In this document: one piece after another, positions 54,441 to 64,000 of the stretch
Position numbering within the stretch: the first letter of the stretch is position 1
Layout of the letters: each line of letters starts with the position of its first letter
Assembly: GCA_944548615.1 (NCBI GenBank)
Contig: OX155951.1
Span: 19,130,789-19,194,788, forward strand
From: Micropterix aruncella
Lineage: Eukaryota > Arthropoda > Insecta > Lepidoptera > Micropterigidae
Direction of reading: 5' to 3'
Length of the DNA stretch: 64,000 nucleotides
Translations under genes and position numbers: made by a program
Notes under the pieces: model-generated
Databases searched by the model: none
What the model saw: the letters and a program-made list of their open reading frames with translations, nothing else
Told to the model about the DNA's origin: nothing

Positions 54441-57400
54441 CTGCAAAAATAACCAATAAAATATGAATATCATGCTAGAGTTATTCCATCACAGTCATTA
54501 CAACAAACCTGTTATAATCATCACCAACTTTCTTGAAATAGAGTAGGATAGATTGCAAAACTACACTTGCAGGACATTTTTCCCGATCGATAATCTCAAA
54601 CATCAGCGAGCTTTTCGCCGATTGGAATAAATCGACCTCCAGCGTTCCACCAGCTAGGAATTCCTCCTATGGAAATAAACGAAGACAATTTGTAATCAGG
54701 TCTAACTCTAACATTTTATTAAAAGGCTAGTACGCAGATTCTAGTATTGTAAGACTTTGGAAACTATTTTCTTTTAAAATGCGCATTCGATGCTTATCAA
54801 TTCTTTTCTTTTATTTAGGAAAATAAAATGTGTAATAATAGATAGGCAAACATAATAATTATACTGATACACCAAAGTAATATTTTCCACAAGTATTTAA
54901 AATAAAAGCGTATCAGCGAGACCAGGAGTAGGATGGAAAGGGAGTCATTAGCTGGACTAGGTCCATGCAGTTTATTTGGCTGCTAGTGAAGTAATATTGT
55001 GGAAATTAGCGGTATACTCTGTATGGTTCAAATCTGACAGGACCTGTAATTTGAACACTTACGAATTTATTCAGAAATGTTTGTTTCTGTTTACATGGAT
55101 AACATATAAGGTGTTCGACATGTAAGCAATATTCAAGGCAAGGGCAGACATAAGCCTGAAACAGAATTTTAATAGTGTATACATAAAAAAAATGTTTGGA
55201 AGTCCTTAAAATGAAACTCAGATATACTTGCTGCCTAGTCAGCCTATTCTTGGTTCACGTTTTGCTTAACCCTTTCCGGACGGCTCGATACGATCGTGCA
55301 AATAATTTAGAGAAAATCCTGAGCTCGCGGTAATCAACTTTTCGCAACGGGGACGACACCGATCGATCGTGCAAACGCTAGAGCAACTAGAAAAATATAC
55401 AGCGGGCGAGTCAGTCGCATCAGTCTCGCCTGGATCATTGGCTACGATGGCGGTTTTTTTTGGCGGGAGCAACGCTTCACGTAAGTACCAATTTTATCAA
55501 TGTTTTGTTAAATAGCTGGATGTGTAATGATTTATTTAGTTAGACAATAAGTTAACTGAGGTAAATTAGTAGAAAGTAAATTAATAGATGGAATATATTA
55601 CGAACTATAACGTGGCAAAAAGTTAAGTGCACGATCGTGTATATTCGGCCCTAACCCGAGATATAGTGTTTTGTAAAGTATTGATGTTTTTCATCAGTTT
55701 TAGATATTTTTTGTTTCTGATACTATTGTTTTTATGTTTTTAGGGCGCCCACTCAACGATAAGCAGATTGAAAGCCTTTTGGGCGATGGAAACGTCTCAG
55801 AAATGGAAGATTTGGATCTCGACGAAGAGATATATCCATACTCAATTATTTCCATGCTTGAGGGAGATGAGTTTGAGGCAGATCAATCCGTTGTCGAACC
55901 ATTCGCTGTTACACCCTCCGAACTCTGTTCCAGTAGCACTTCGCTCACCAAAGCTTCCCCCGAGGTCGCAGCAGCGCCTTCCGCACCAACATCTAGCAAC
56001 ATTTTACCAGCTTCCCCCAGGCCATCTGTACGTACTACAAAGCAGAATAATACTCGTACTAATCGATCACTTGCCAAACCTACTCGCACATCGAAGCGCT
56101 CTAGTACTGCCAGCACTAGCACTGCCAAAACTGGGACCAGTACTAACCGTGGACCATCTGTACCATCCCGCAGATCTGCTACATCGTCTAATGGTACCTC
56201 TAAAAGACGTCATTATATATCTCAACCGCAACCTTGGAAGCAATTACCATTCCTAGAAAAATCTCACGAATTCACATCACTTCCTTGCAGGGAAGTAAGA
56301 AATCCAATTGAATATTTTAATGAATATATGGATGATACATTCTTCGAACATATGAGTAACTGCTCAAATATGTATCACTTGAGAAAGACTGGCAATGAAC
56401 TAAAGACTTCGCGAGCAGAAGTAATGAAACTTTTTGGTATTCTTGCTCTAATGGGTTCTATTCCATACCCACGATTAAAGATGTACTGGTGCAAAGGGAT
56501 TGCAATGGAAAAAATTACTTCGACAATGACTCGCGACCGATTTTCGACGTTACGAAATGCCCTTCACGTTGTAGATAGTGACACGCCGCCCCCAGGAGAT
56601 GTGAACCCACTCTGGAAGGTGCAACCCATGATTGAACAAATACGCAAGGGTTGCTATAAACAGGAGAGAGTGCCAGGCTTTTACTCGATAGATGAGCAGA
56701 TGATACCGTTTACCGGGCGTTGCATTTTGCGACAGGTCGTGAAAAACAAGCCCCGTCCAGTGGGGCTAAAAAACTTTGTGCTTACTAGCCAAGGTTTAAT
56801 GCTTGACTTTGATATATACAAAGGGGCTAAGACTATGTTCGGCAATAACATGTCTCTCGGACTTGGTCCAGCTGTGGTCCTTCATTTATCTCGCAGCGTA
56901 CCTCCAGGAAGTTGTTTGTATCATGACAGATACTTCACAACTGTACCACTCATCGAAGAACTCGATAAACGCAATATGCACAGCACGGGCACAATCATGG
57001 CGAACAGAATCCCCGAAAGAAGTAGTCTGCAGTTTAAAGAAGATAAGAGAATGGCACGTGGAGAGAGCCAGTATTTGGTAAGAGGGCCAGTCGCTATAGT
57101 AAAATGGAAAGATAACAAGAGTGTCATGTTAGCTTCAAATTGCGCTGGATCGGAAAACAACACGACTGTGAAAAGATGGAATAAAACAACTCGACAATTC
57201 GTTGATGTAGCTGCTCCACAAGTCGTGATGAATTATAACCGACACATGGGTGGCGTAGATGTGCTCGATCAACAAATGGAGTACTACCGCACCTTCATAA
57301 AAACGAAAAAGTGGACCCTGAAAGTTATATTACATTTCTTCGATTTAGCAATCGTGAATGCATGGAGAGCATACAACATTGATTGTGATGCTAACAAGTT

Positions 57401-60400
57401 ACCAAAAAAAATAATTCTAGACCTACTAGAATTTCGTATGGAAATTCACGAAGTGCTGGTCAACGTACCAGACAAGAGGAGAAGTGAGGTATTACTAGCT
57501 GATTTCGCTTCGGATGATGAATCGCTAGTAACAAGAAAGTACCACAAAGCAAGCAGGCCATCTAATTATCTGAGATATGACGGCTATGATCATCTACCTG
57601 AGTTTGATGACATTAAATCTCCAAGAGCTTGTCAATTTGAAAGCTGTTGCAGTCGAGCTAAGACACGATGCATCAAGTGCAAAGTGTACCTTTGCATCTC
57701 ACGTGGCCAGAACTGTTTTAGAGCTTATCATAAGAAGTAATGTGTGTTCTGTTTTTGTTTTTAGAAGTAATTTTATGTTTGATAAGACTGTGAGTCTACT
57801 TTTTGTTCCTTTTGTCACTAAAAGATTTTATGAGATATTTTAATAAATAAGAAATGCATGGCTGATTATTGTAAATCAAAAGGCTGATAATTATAACTAA
57901 TTAAGTTGATTTTGTAACGAAAACGTCTTTAATTTACCTTTTCCTGTTTCAATTATGAACTTGCACGATCGTGCAATTACACATATGTCCTGACACGCAC
58001 GATCGTGCAGTTAGTTTTTGCAATGATCTGTCACAGCAGGATTTTTTAAAATATTTTTTCCTGAGTTTATATGCCAAAAGAAAGCAACTAACTAGAATTT
58101 CAATTCGGGATTTAAAAAAAAAAATCTCTCGTCCGGAAAGGGTTAAATGGGGATGATCATTTGTTCACTGTCATTTTCTCCCGCTTGAGGGCACAGTGGC
58201 GATTGCGCCCTCTACCGGGAGAAAAGGTGTAAATTGTCTTCCTGAAAGGTGTGAATTGAGCGATGCACTGCAAGAGCATCGGGTGGAAAGCATCAAAGTT
58301 GTATGAGTTTACTGCAGTGCTTCCAGATGACTTGACACATTTTACAGCCATATTATTGTTAAAAAACGAAAACAATTATCCCCAAGGGTTGAAATATCTA
58401 ACACCTTCAATATCGTATTTAATAATAATAAATCTAAGAAAAGATCTAGGAAATTGCTATTTTTCAGTTTTTAACGTATTATGGCTATAAAATATGCTAG
58501 CCATTTAGCAACCCTGCGCATCCAATAAACTGCAATGTTTTTTATCCTCCCTGAGGTACATTATACTAATTTATTAATGTTCTCCCTCACCCCACACATT
58601 GAGCTTTGCACGGATGCTTGCTCACTTGTACTACTTTACACCTTTCGGGAACTAAGGTCGCTGCTGGCACCACCTAAGTAAATAGGGTAGGTTACTTTTT
58701 CACTTATAAAATATTATAGTCGATTCAAGACTTACAATTATATTTTTGGATTTATCAAAAGCGGCGACAGGATTGCTGGCTTTATACAAAGTGAGTTGTA
58801 TCTTCCCTTCTTGCGGTAAAGGATAAATATTGTAGCTGTAGGCTAGTCCAGCTCCGCGAATTAGCCGCCACATAGGACCCTGTAAGTACAAGATTCTTAG
58901 ATTCATCATTTTGTTTCATTTATTTTTCCTGTAATTTCTTTGTCAATAAACTGCGAATTAAACAGCATTATTATTATTATCTTGAATATTGAAATGGTAG
59001 GTATGTATTTAGTTCTTCTAGGATACAGAGTATTTCTTCTATTAACCGCTAGGTGCCAAAAAGGCCGATCGGTCTTTTGCGGTAGTTGACATCCGCACGT
59101 AGCCGTTTCCGCCGGGTTCCTTATACATTATATAATGTACATGACTAACAAGCTTAATTATTAGGTAACAAAAGAGAATTAATAAAAGAACTATTTTGTT
59201 AGTATTCATATACAAAATCGACCAAAAAAAGTGCAGCGCCATTTTTGCACGTGAAGGCTGGTTTCCGAAAGGTTAAGGTACCACCCTAAATATCGCATCA
59301 CATAATCATAATAAAAGATATAATTAGAAATCTGTCTGTAAAGACTTTCAAATTACAACAAAATTATGTAAGTGTCAATTGAGTCAATAAGTTGATGAAT
59401 GCTCGAGGTTGGAAATCTTTCAAAACTAATTAGATTTTCAGGGAAATTTAGCAAAAAATATCAGAAAAAAAGGAACTTATTTTTACCAAATTTCATTCAC
59501 GGATTTCTCACTACGTAGAACATATTGTGGTATAAATGTTTAATTGTTCGTTGGATCTTCGGCTACCTATCCATAAATAATTTACAGCAGAATCATTTGT
59601 AAGAATGCTAATATCCCCCACACGAAAAGTGCCTTTTGCCTGTGACGGGTATGGTAGGTATGTACATAGGTATCCTCGGTAACATAAAGTGGAAAAAAAC
59701 TCACCTCTAGTTGTGTAAAGTACTGAAGAGACACCATCAATGGTGCAAAATCAGGATGCTCAAAACCGAGTGGCCCAGGGCTAGATTGCACCAAGAACGA
59801 GCTTTCGACTCCCCCGACTCCCACAACGCAGCCTCCTTTTATATCTTTCAGCAAGAGGTCTACGTCCCAGGTAATGGTTGGCCTGTAAACACAAAACAGT
59901 TCATAATATAATTTACGCTAAAAGAAAACATAGCTGAGTTTTAAACAATCTGGCTCGTGTTGCTAGTACTGGAGCGAATGGCTTTGTGCAGCTTGGGCCA
60001 TAAGATCCACTTTGTTCTCGGATCGGTCCAACTCACGATTCAACTTTTATTTAGAAGCATCCTCGTGTGGAAGGCTACCCCGGGTAAGACTCTCGCGTCT
60101 CAGGCCTCACAGCTGGTGGATCAGTTTCTCCTGGTGGGATTGCCTCCCTGTGCTACTGGATGGTTTAGGCACCGTTCGGCGACACCAATCGGTTGCGCAC
60201 TCTGACTAATTGCTGAAGGAGTCTGAAGACTATGGAAATATACTGTCTCCTAAGCAGCGGGGGTGGATGTTGACCTGTCATCAACCACTCTTCAAATGAC
60301 CATTAGGCTACCTGATCCTGAATTCAGAGCCAGGCAAAAAATGCCTTTGGTCCGCAGTAGATTGAAACTGAATCACCGTTGAACATACAGCAGTAGAGGT

Positions 60401-63321
60401 CGCACAAGTAACTTCGGCCCCGTAACCCGGGAGGTTATCAGACCAGTCTGCTTGCCAGGAAAGTCTTGGGGTGACACAACCGTTTTTTTTATAATAACAA
60501 CAGATTTAACCATGTGAAGTTTGTTGCTACAAACTTCTGGGTGGGTACTACAAATGTCACATGCTAAAATCTGTTTTTGTCTTATTTATAATGTCAAACA
60601 ACCGCAATAGTCTTCGATTCCATACTTTCTTTTTCATAAAACTACTTACGGACGAATGTCAATGTTGCTGCTCTGGAACTTCTGCCAAGGTTTAGAAGTG
60701 AGTTGATGGCGAGGCAAATCAGCTGCGAGATGCAGCCAAGCGTGTGACAAGAGCGACTGTCGAATGCTTTGGGCTTCTTGCAAGGTAGTGTCGGCATCGG
60801 GGCCGTTGAGCCGTTCCAAAAGGGCCGTAAGGAATTTGACCTGCCGCAGAACGCTCCCCCAGTGTACGTTGCTCTCCGTGCAATAGGTCAAATCGCGCAG
60901 GATATCGTGTGACATCTTATGACCTTGCCTACGAACCTAAAAAAATGTTTTAGGTAAATGGCATAAAGTATATAATGAGTGTATCTTCAGCTGATGTTAT
61001 TGTTACCACATATGTTTATTTTGTCTTAACCTAATGCTTGGTAAAAAAATCAGTTTTTGATAGATTTGATAAAGTTGAATTTGGTACCTGAGCAGCATCA
61101 TTGATCATTCTTTGTGCAATTACGGTTAATCGATCTCTGTTTAGTTCAGTCGCATAGAGAATTTCCCACATAAGATCAACAACCTTGTCGTATTTCGTTG
61201 GCTGACACTGAAAAACAAATATTAAATAATACTCAGTCGTATGATAGTTCTAGATACTGGTGGCCAAATTATTAGATACGTAAATGAAAATGTCAATGGG
61301 CGGATCCCAGGCGGGAAGACAGTAGATGGAATGGTGCCCGAGAACAGAAAGAAAGATGACAGCAGCCAGGAAGACGATCTGGAGAGGAGGTCGGCGTTAA
61401 CTACTGGTCGTCAGTGGGCATTTAAAGGTCGGAGAAAAAAGAGGGGGTTAATACCCAAACCTATCATGTATCTTTTAATTTTAATATCATTTACTTTTAC
61501 CAAATTTTATAAAGTAGCAAATGTTACCTGCATAAAGACTGAAGCGGCAGTGCTGAACATTCCAGTAGTAAAACGGATCGAGGAACTAGCGTCGAGCTCA
61601 TCTAAGTTACTGGCCCTGAAATAATTGTAATAATCAACTTTTTCCAGTTACTTTTTCCAGTACTTGGTACTTTAGCAAATCGCATAGTCATTTTTGTGTT
61701 CTTTCACTGGCGTAAGCAAGAGTGAAGTCTATGCTCAAAATTTTCATTATTAAGTTTCTGCCAACTGGACACATCTACAGGATACTACTAATATGTGTGT
61801 ACTAGCGATGGACGATTGCGAGACGTTTTAATCGATTATCTCGATTGTTCAAACATCTCAATGGTTCTCAATGGCCACGCTCTGACTCGAGACCGGTCCG
61901 AAGCCACTGCGGTGCATTCAAGTCACTTGTGAAGTCCCGAGTGTCGTGCCATGGCGAGATGTTTCTCATTTTAATGAATCGCAAGAACCCATCGACTGCA
62001 GTTGACTCCCAAAATGGCCCATATGTGGTTCTTATAAGAGCCACCCGCAGTTGAGGGATTGATATATAAGATCCAAAATTTATTGCCTGCCGACTGGCAC
62101 ATATATTTACAACTCTGCAACACACAGGCAAAGCTAGGACATGTAAAAAATAAAATACAAACGGAGCTGCCATGGAATTCACCGACCGGAATCAGGCCCA
62201 TCATAATACTATATTTTTTTTTACACTTCTGGGGGGTGAGCAGTGGATTCCGGACTTACGAACCGGCTGTCGTAGGTTTAGGACAGCTGTCTTGCCACAT
62301 GTGAGCGTTCACCTTACCACCCATTCACTCCCCCTTCGAAGCCATAGAATTTGAGATGCAGAAATCGCGGTTTTAGATAATTTTTCTAGAAAGGAGTTGA
62401 TTATTTTCCTGGAGAGACCAAGATCTTTAAAAAGGTGAAACAAAGATTTAGCTGGCAGGCCACGAGCGCCTACTTCCACCGCGTGAAGGTGAACAGTAAA
62501 GCCGTTCCGGGTGACGGCATTTGCGAGGTCATGGTATTTATTTAATTTGTACTCGAGGTCTTTTGGGATATTTGATTCCCATGGAACAGTTAATTCTACG
62601 ATAAGGACCATCTTCCGAGATAAAGAGTAAAGAGTTATATCTGGACGCAGGGCTGTGCATCCGAGACTTTCAGGGAATTTATACTGCTTAGAGACCGAAT
62701 CGACCTCCATAATCCAATCTGAAGCTTTCTCGATTATTGAGAAAGGTTTTGCAGTGAGATGTTTTTTGCCTTTAGAGCCAACCCGCACAAACTGTATTGG
62801 GGGTTTGGAGGATACTGTGGAACCCTTGTTGGCACGAGCCACTGAGAGGCTAAGTACCTCGCGAATAACAGCAAGGACTTTGTCGTGGCGGTAAGTGTCC
62901 CGTCCTTGATCCAAGGCCACCTTGCAGCCAGATAGAATATGTCTAGCTGTGCAAGGGGTGTTGCTACAAAGGGGACATGAACTATCCTCGGCATCCTATG
63001 CAATATGCGGATACACGAAAGTGTGCAGTGAGATTTCGATTTTCTTACAAAACTGATGAGTGACAGGTCTGTGTCTTTGGTGAATTCAGAACTGCCTCTC
63101 AAATATATAAAAGTATAATACCGATTGCATCTTCCGTCTCGGTCCATGCCTAGTCTGGTGGTGTGGACGACGGTATGTCGTTCTAGTTCAGCTAAGAGCT
63201 CGCTATGCGGGACGAGCTGGTCTCCACGTTTAACTGGACATTCTAGGATTGCCGTTAACAGCAGAGGGAGCCACTGCCGCTGCTCATTGTTCATATGCTG
63301 CGTTTCTAAAACCACCGTCAT
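54284..63321 (-). CDS. M16-family metallopeptidase-like protein (C05D11.1-like), C-terminal part
   Basis: Exons in gene order: 63321-63122, 61615-61528, 61207-61088, 60936-60650, 59882-59705, 58879-58736, 54666-54509 and 54440-54284. All join in phase with GT-AG introns and give about 443 residues. Conserved blocks: RQWLPLLLTAILECPVKRGD, DASSSIRFTTGMFSTAASVF, YDKVVDLMWEILYATELNRD, EHPDFAPLMVSLQYFTQLE, WRLIRGAGLAYSYNIYPLP and [13 protein letters not shown]. These are the C-terminal domains of the insulinase-like (M16) family known as uncharacterized protein C05D11.1-like. The zinc-binding N-terminal half would lie beyond 64000, so catalytic competence cannot be judged. The function of this subfamily is not established. 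piggyBac and LINE insertions lie in its introns. Confidence 0.85.
54509..54666 (-). CDS. M16-like gene, penultimate exon
   Basis: The acceptor TTCCATAG precedes EEFLAGGTLEVDLFQSAKSS and [16 protein letters not shown], ending YNR-type at AACAG|GTTTGT in phase 2. Part of this exon was copied into usp intron 7. Confidence 0.85.
54667..55265. other. Intron of the M16-like gene, proximal to piggyBac
   Basis: No conserved exon expected here. One phase-0 minus-strand candidate exon (55155-55063) is described among the findings. Confidence 0.5.
55270..58142 (+). mobile_element. piggyBac transposon, apparently intact
   Basis: 2873 bp, flanked by TTAA at 55266-55269 and 58143-58146. Terminal inverted repeats are 13 bp (CCCTTTCCGGACG / CGTCCGGAAAGGG). 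Subterminal CGATCGTGCA motifs occur near both ends (about 55290, 55363, 55629, 57963 and 57998), some as the full palindrome GCACGATCGTGC; these may be transposase-binding sites. The transposase gene is uninterrupted after removal of one small intron. The element lies in an intron of the M16-like gene, in antisense orientation. Confidence 0.95.
55447..57740 (+). CDS. piggyBac-family transposase (DDE_Tnp_1_7), intact
   Basis: Exon 1 is 55447-55480 (MAVFFGGSNAS), the intron is 55481-55743 (CAC|GTAAGT ... TTTTTAG|GGC), and exon 2 is 55744-57740. Together they give about 676 residues with no stop. An acidic and Ser/Thr/Pro-rich N terminus precedes the catalytic domain. Catalytic Asp candidates are D328 (YSIDEQMIPF), D406 (YHDRYFTT) and D517 plus D520 (MGGVDVLDQ), the DDD/D set of the family. 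A C-terminal cysteine-rich zinc-binding region is present (CCSRAKTRCIKCKVYLC). The alternative unspliced start at 55734 (MFLGRP) is less likely, since it uses intron sequence. The enzyme cuts and pastes at TTAA. Confidence 0.93.
58155..58680. repeat. Dispersed repeat, partner of 47.6-48.1 kb
   Basis: Immediately right of the piggyBac. It has CATTTTCTCCCGCTTGAGGG and CCCTCTACCGGGAGAAAA, an inverted pair near its left end. GACACATTTTACAGCC, ATTATTGTTAAAAAACG and AAGGTCGCTGCTGGCACC follow near the right end. Non-coding. Confidence 0.65.
58736..58879 (-). CDS. M16-like gene exon (GPMWRLIRG)
   Basis: The acceptor TACTTACAG precedes GPMWRLIRGAGLAYSYNIYP, LPQEGKIQLTLYKASNPVAA and FDKSKNII. It ends in phase 0 at ATT|GTAAGT. 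The R.....G.AY.Y block is the M16 C-terminal domain R/Y region. Confidence 0.9.
58880..59704. other. Intron of the M16-like gene
   Basis: AT-rich with no exon or transposon end recognised. Confidence 0.5.
59705..59882 (-). CDS. M16-like gene exon (YFTQLE)
   Basis: The acceptor GTTTACAG completes a Pro codon. It encodes ITWDVDLLLKDIKGGCVVGV, SSFLVQSSPGPLGFEHPDFA and PLMVSLQYFTQLE, ending in phase 0 at GAG|GTGAGT. Strongest family match in the gene. Confidence 0.92.
59950..60480. repeat. Repeat-like insertion in an M16-like gene intron
   Basis: A GC-richer block with no exon features, ending GCTTGCCAGGAAAGTC. It contains CCCCGTAACCCGGGAGGTTA. It resembles a retroelement fragment but no motif allows a class call. 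Confidence 0.3.
60650..60936 (-). CDS. M16-like gene exon (longest in window)
   Basis: The acceptor TTTTTTTAG precedes VRRQGHKMSHDILRDLTYCT, ESNVHWGSVLRQVKFLTALL and LHLAADLPRHQLTSKPW. It ends in phase 2 at CGTCC|GTAAGT. Confidence 0.88.
61088..61207 (-). CDS. M16-like gene exon (YDKVVDLMW)
   Basis: 120 nt, phase 0 on both sides: CQPTKYDKVVDLMWEILYAT, ELNRDRLTVIAQRMINDAAQ. Bounded by TTTTCAG and CAG|GTACCA. Confidence 0.88.
61528..61615 (-). CDS. M16-like gene exon (LDELDASSSIRFTTG)
   Basis: 88 nt: ASNLDELDASSSIRFTTGMF, STAASVFMQ. The acceptor ATTTCAG and donor CAG|GTAACA fit phases 2 and 0. Confidence 0.88.
61625..62142. other. Intron of the M16-like gene, left of the LINE fragment
   Basis: No exon recognised. 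CGATGGACGATTGCGAGACG at about 61806, and the nearby TTTTAATCGATTATC, look repeat-like but are unassigned. Confidence 0.4.
62143..63110 (-). mobile_element. REL-endonuclease LINE fragment, copy 4 (3' end with endonuclease)
   Basis: This copy keeps the domains missing elsewhere. A zinc knuckle is present (CPLCSNTPCTARHILSGC), with a frame change just before it. The PD-(D/E)XK restriction-like endonuclease follows (ALRPDITLYSLSRKMVLIVE, LTVPWESNIPKDLEYKLNKY). The same C-terminal end (KSLFHLFKDLGLSRKIINSF) and 3' UTR as at 8.64-8.93 kb come next. The minus-strand frame 62920-62309 is open. It is 5'-truncated in the RT. Family by motif: R2/NeSL-type LINEs. Its 5' edge lies about 10 bp inside the intron after the exon ending at 63122. 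Confidence 0.8.
62309..62920 (-). CDS. LINE C-terminal ORF with restriction-like endonuclease
   Basis: About 200 open residues, with no start of their own because they continue a truncated polyprotein. RPD...VELTVPWE gives the acidic and beta-strand residues of a PD-(D/E)XK nuclease; K in KLNKY follows. The zinc knuckle lies just upstream (about 62990-62930) in another frame. On its own it is a fragment and unlikely to be expressed. Confidence 0.7.
   Translation of the reverse strand: MALDQGRDTYRHDKVLAVIREVLSLSVARANKGSTVSSKPPIQFVRVGSKGKKHLTAKPFSIIEKASDWIMEVDSVSKQYKFPESLGCTALRPDITLYSLSRKMVLIVELTVPWESNIPKDLEYKLNKYHDLANAVTRNGFTVHLHAVEVGARGLPAKSLFHLFKDLGLSRKIINSFLEKLSKTAISASQILWLRRGSEWVVR
63122..63321 (-). 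CDS. M16-like gene, first exon in window
   Basis: The acceptor TTGTTTCAG precedes MTVVLETQHMNNEQRQWLPL, LLTAILECPVKRGDQLVPHS and HTTRLGMDRDGR. It ends in phase 2 at the weak donor AATCG|GTATTA. The Met is internal, not a start: earlier exons lie right of the window. The LINE fragment begins about 10 bp after the donor. Confidence 0.82.
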
Positions 63322-63323
63322 CT

Positions 63324-64000
63324 GAAACAAAACTGCATTATAGATCCAATAATTTAAAATAATAAAAACATTGCATATTTTTATTAAGCTATTGCATAGC
63401 TTTTATCGCGGGCCTAGGCCAGCGCGGCGACCGAATGAAGAAATTTCTTAACGAAAATTAATTATTTTAAACTGATAATTACGTCTAAACGAGTACTGCT
63501 TACGGTTCGAAAAAAATATATGTTAAACAAGAACATTTTCCTAATATTCTTAGGTTTGAATATTTTAGATTTTGTTTATATTACATAGTGTAATTAATTT
63601 GTGAAATTAGGTCTAACCGAACACAAAAACGACTACTACGCAAATACTATCTGGCGTATTATTATGAAACCTGCACCATTTTAAAGATAATTTAATTATC
63701 TATCTTTTTATCTACGATTTTTTTCGTATAATCCGGTTTTTTTGCTTTATCGAATAAAAAATTCATGTGCGGCGCTCTATCGGAAGACGTTTAAATTATT
63801 CCGAATCATTTGCTTTTGCAGCCGCAAATGATTCGGAATAATTTCAACGTTTTCCAATAGAGCGCAGTTATCTGATATCAGAAAAAATAAAATAAAATAA
63901 ATAATTATAATTGAATAAGTTGTTAAACATGCTATGCAATAGCTTTACCGCGGCAGTCCCCGAGTGCCACACGTATTTTTCTTCGTATTTTATTCTTACT
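63324..64000. repeat. Intron with hairpin element
   Basis: Inverted arms of 42 bp at 63772-63813 and 63824-63865 (GCGCTCTATCGGAAGACG / CGTTTTCCAATAGAGCGC; AATTATTCCGAATCATTTGC and complement) surround a 10-bp loop. GCTATTGCATAGC..TTTATCGCGG at about 63388 and GCTATGCAATAGCTTTACCG at about 63932 are related motifs on either side, perhaps ends of one larger element. No exon recognised. Confidence 0.6.

Noticed and set aside
55734..55743. ATG at 55734 as the piggyBac transposase start
   Set aside because: It lies in a predicted intron just before a good acceptor; the upstream ATG 55447 with GTAAGT donor joins in phase.
61241..61624. 127-codon plus-strand open frame within the M16-like gene
   Set aside because: It overlaps a well-supported minus-strand exon (61528-61615), and its lysine- and acid-rich sequence has no clear family.
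62734..63330. 198-codon minus-strand open frame as one gene
   Set aside because: It runs from a peptidase-like exon through its donor into a LINE fragment; the two parts belong to different units.

Overview
This is a eukaryotic, intron-rich, AT-rich and heavily repeat-laden window from an insect, most probably a moth or butterfly (Lepidoptera). The key evidence is ultraspiracle (usp, the RXR-type nuclear receptor and ecdysone-receptor partner). Its N-terminal exon carries the [12 protein letters not shown] start that I know from lepidopteran USPs. Mariner, Tc1, piggyBac and PIF/Harbinger elements, RTE-like LINE tails and LINEs with a restriction-endonuclease-like domain fit the same kind of host. 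No bacterial or viral genes and no CRISPR array were seen.

Layout. About 1-46 kb has no confidently identified host gene. It is a mosaic of transposon relics, foldback elements, satellites and AT-rich DNA, and part of it may be the 5' region or a long first intron of usp. Main items: a 93-bp satellite (1.5-2.2 kb); a broken jockey-like LINE (3.9-6.4 kb); a candidate short first exon in phase with usp (7.63 kb); a cluster of LINE and Penelope fragments (8.6-11.6 kb); an inverted pair of PIF/Harbinger elements (11.8-14.4 kb); a 22-bp GC-rich minisatellite (16.9-17.4 kb); a mariner with unusually long inverted ends (18.8-19.7 kb); a GC-rich island that could be a promoter (21.6-22.0 kb); an inverted-dimer Tc1 element holding a nested RTE tail (24.0-26.0 kb); a nearly complete but decayed Tc1 element (30.2-31.6 kb); several large foldbacks (32.4, 33.2, 39.8 and 45.7 kb); and a two-exon DUF7869-type gene on the minus strand, probably transposase-derived and now frameshifted (42.1-45.1 kb).

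About 46-63 kb holds two convergent host genes. usp lies on the plus strand as eight coding exons (46370-53048). Every junction keeps phase, except that exon 4 carries one extra G in a G run. On the minus strand, tail to tail with usp, is the C-terminal half of an M16-family metallopeptidase-like protein (C05D11.1-like). It has eight exons in the window (63321-54284), and its 5' part lies beyond the right edge. Its introns carry an apparently intact piggyBac transposon (55270-58142, TTAA flanks) and a REL-endonuclease LINE fragment whose edge lies almost on a splice donor. A roughly 120-bp copy of one of its exons sits inside usp intron 7.

USP would act in the nucleus as the DNA-binding partner of the ecdysone receptor. 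The peptidase-like protein belongs to a family of uncertain function. Apart from sharing a 3' neighbourhood, there is no sequence evidence that the two genes work together. The rest is selfish DNA, most of it dead. The piggyBac copy is the only mobile element here with an uninterrupted spliced transposase and matching ends.
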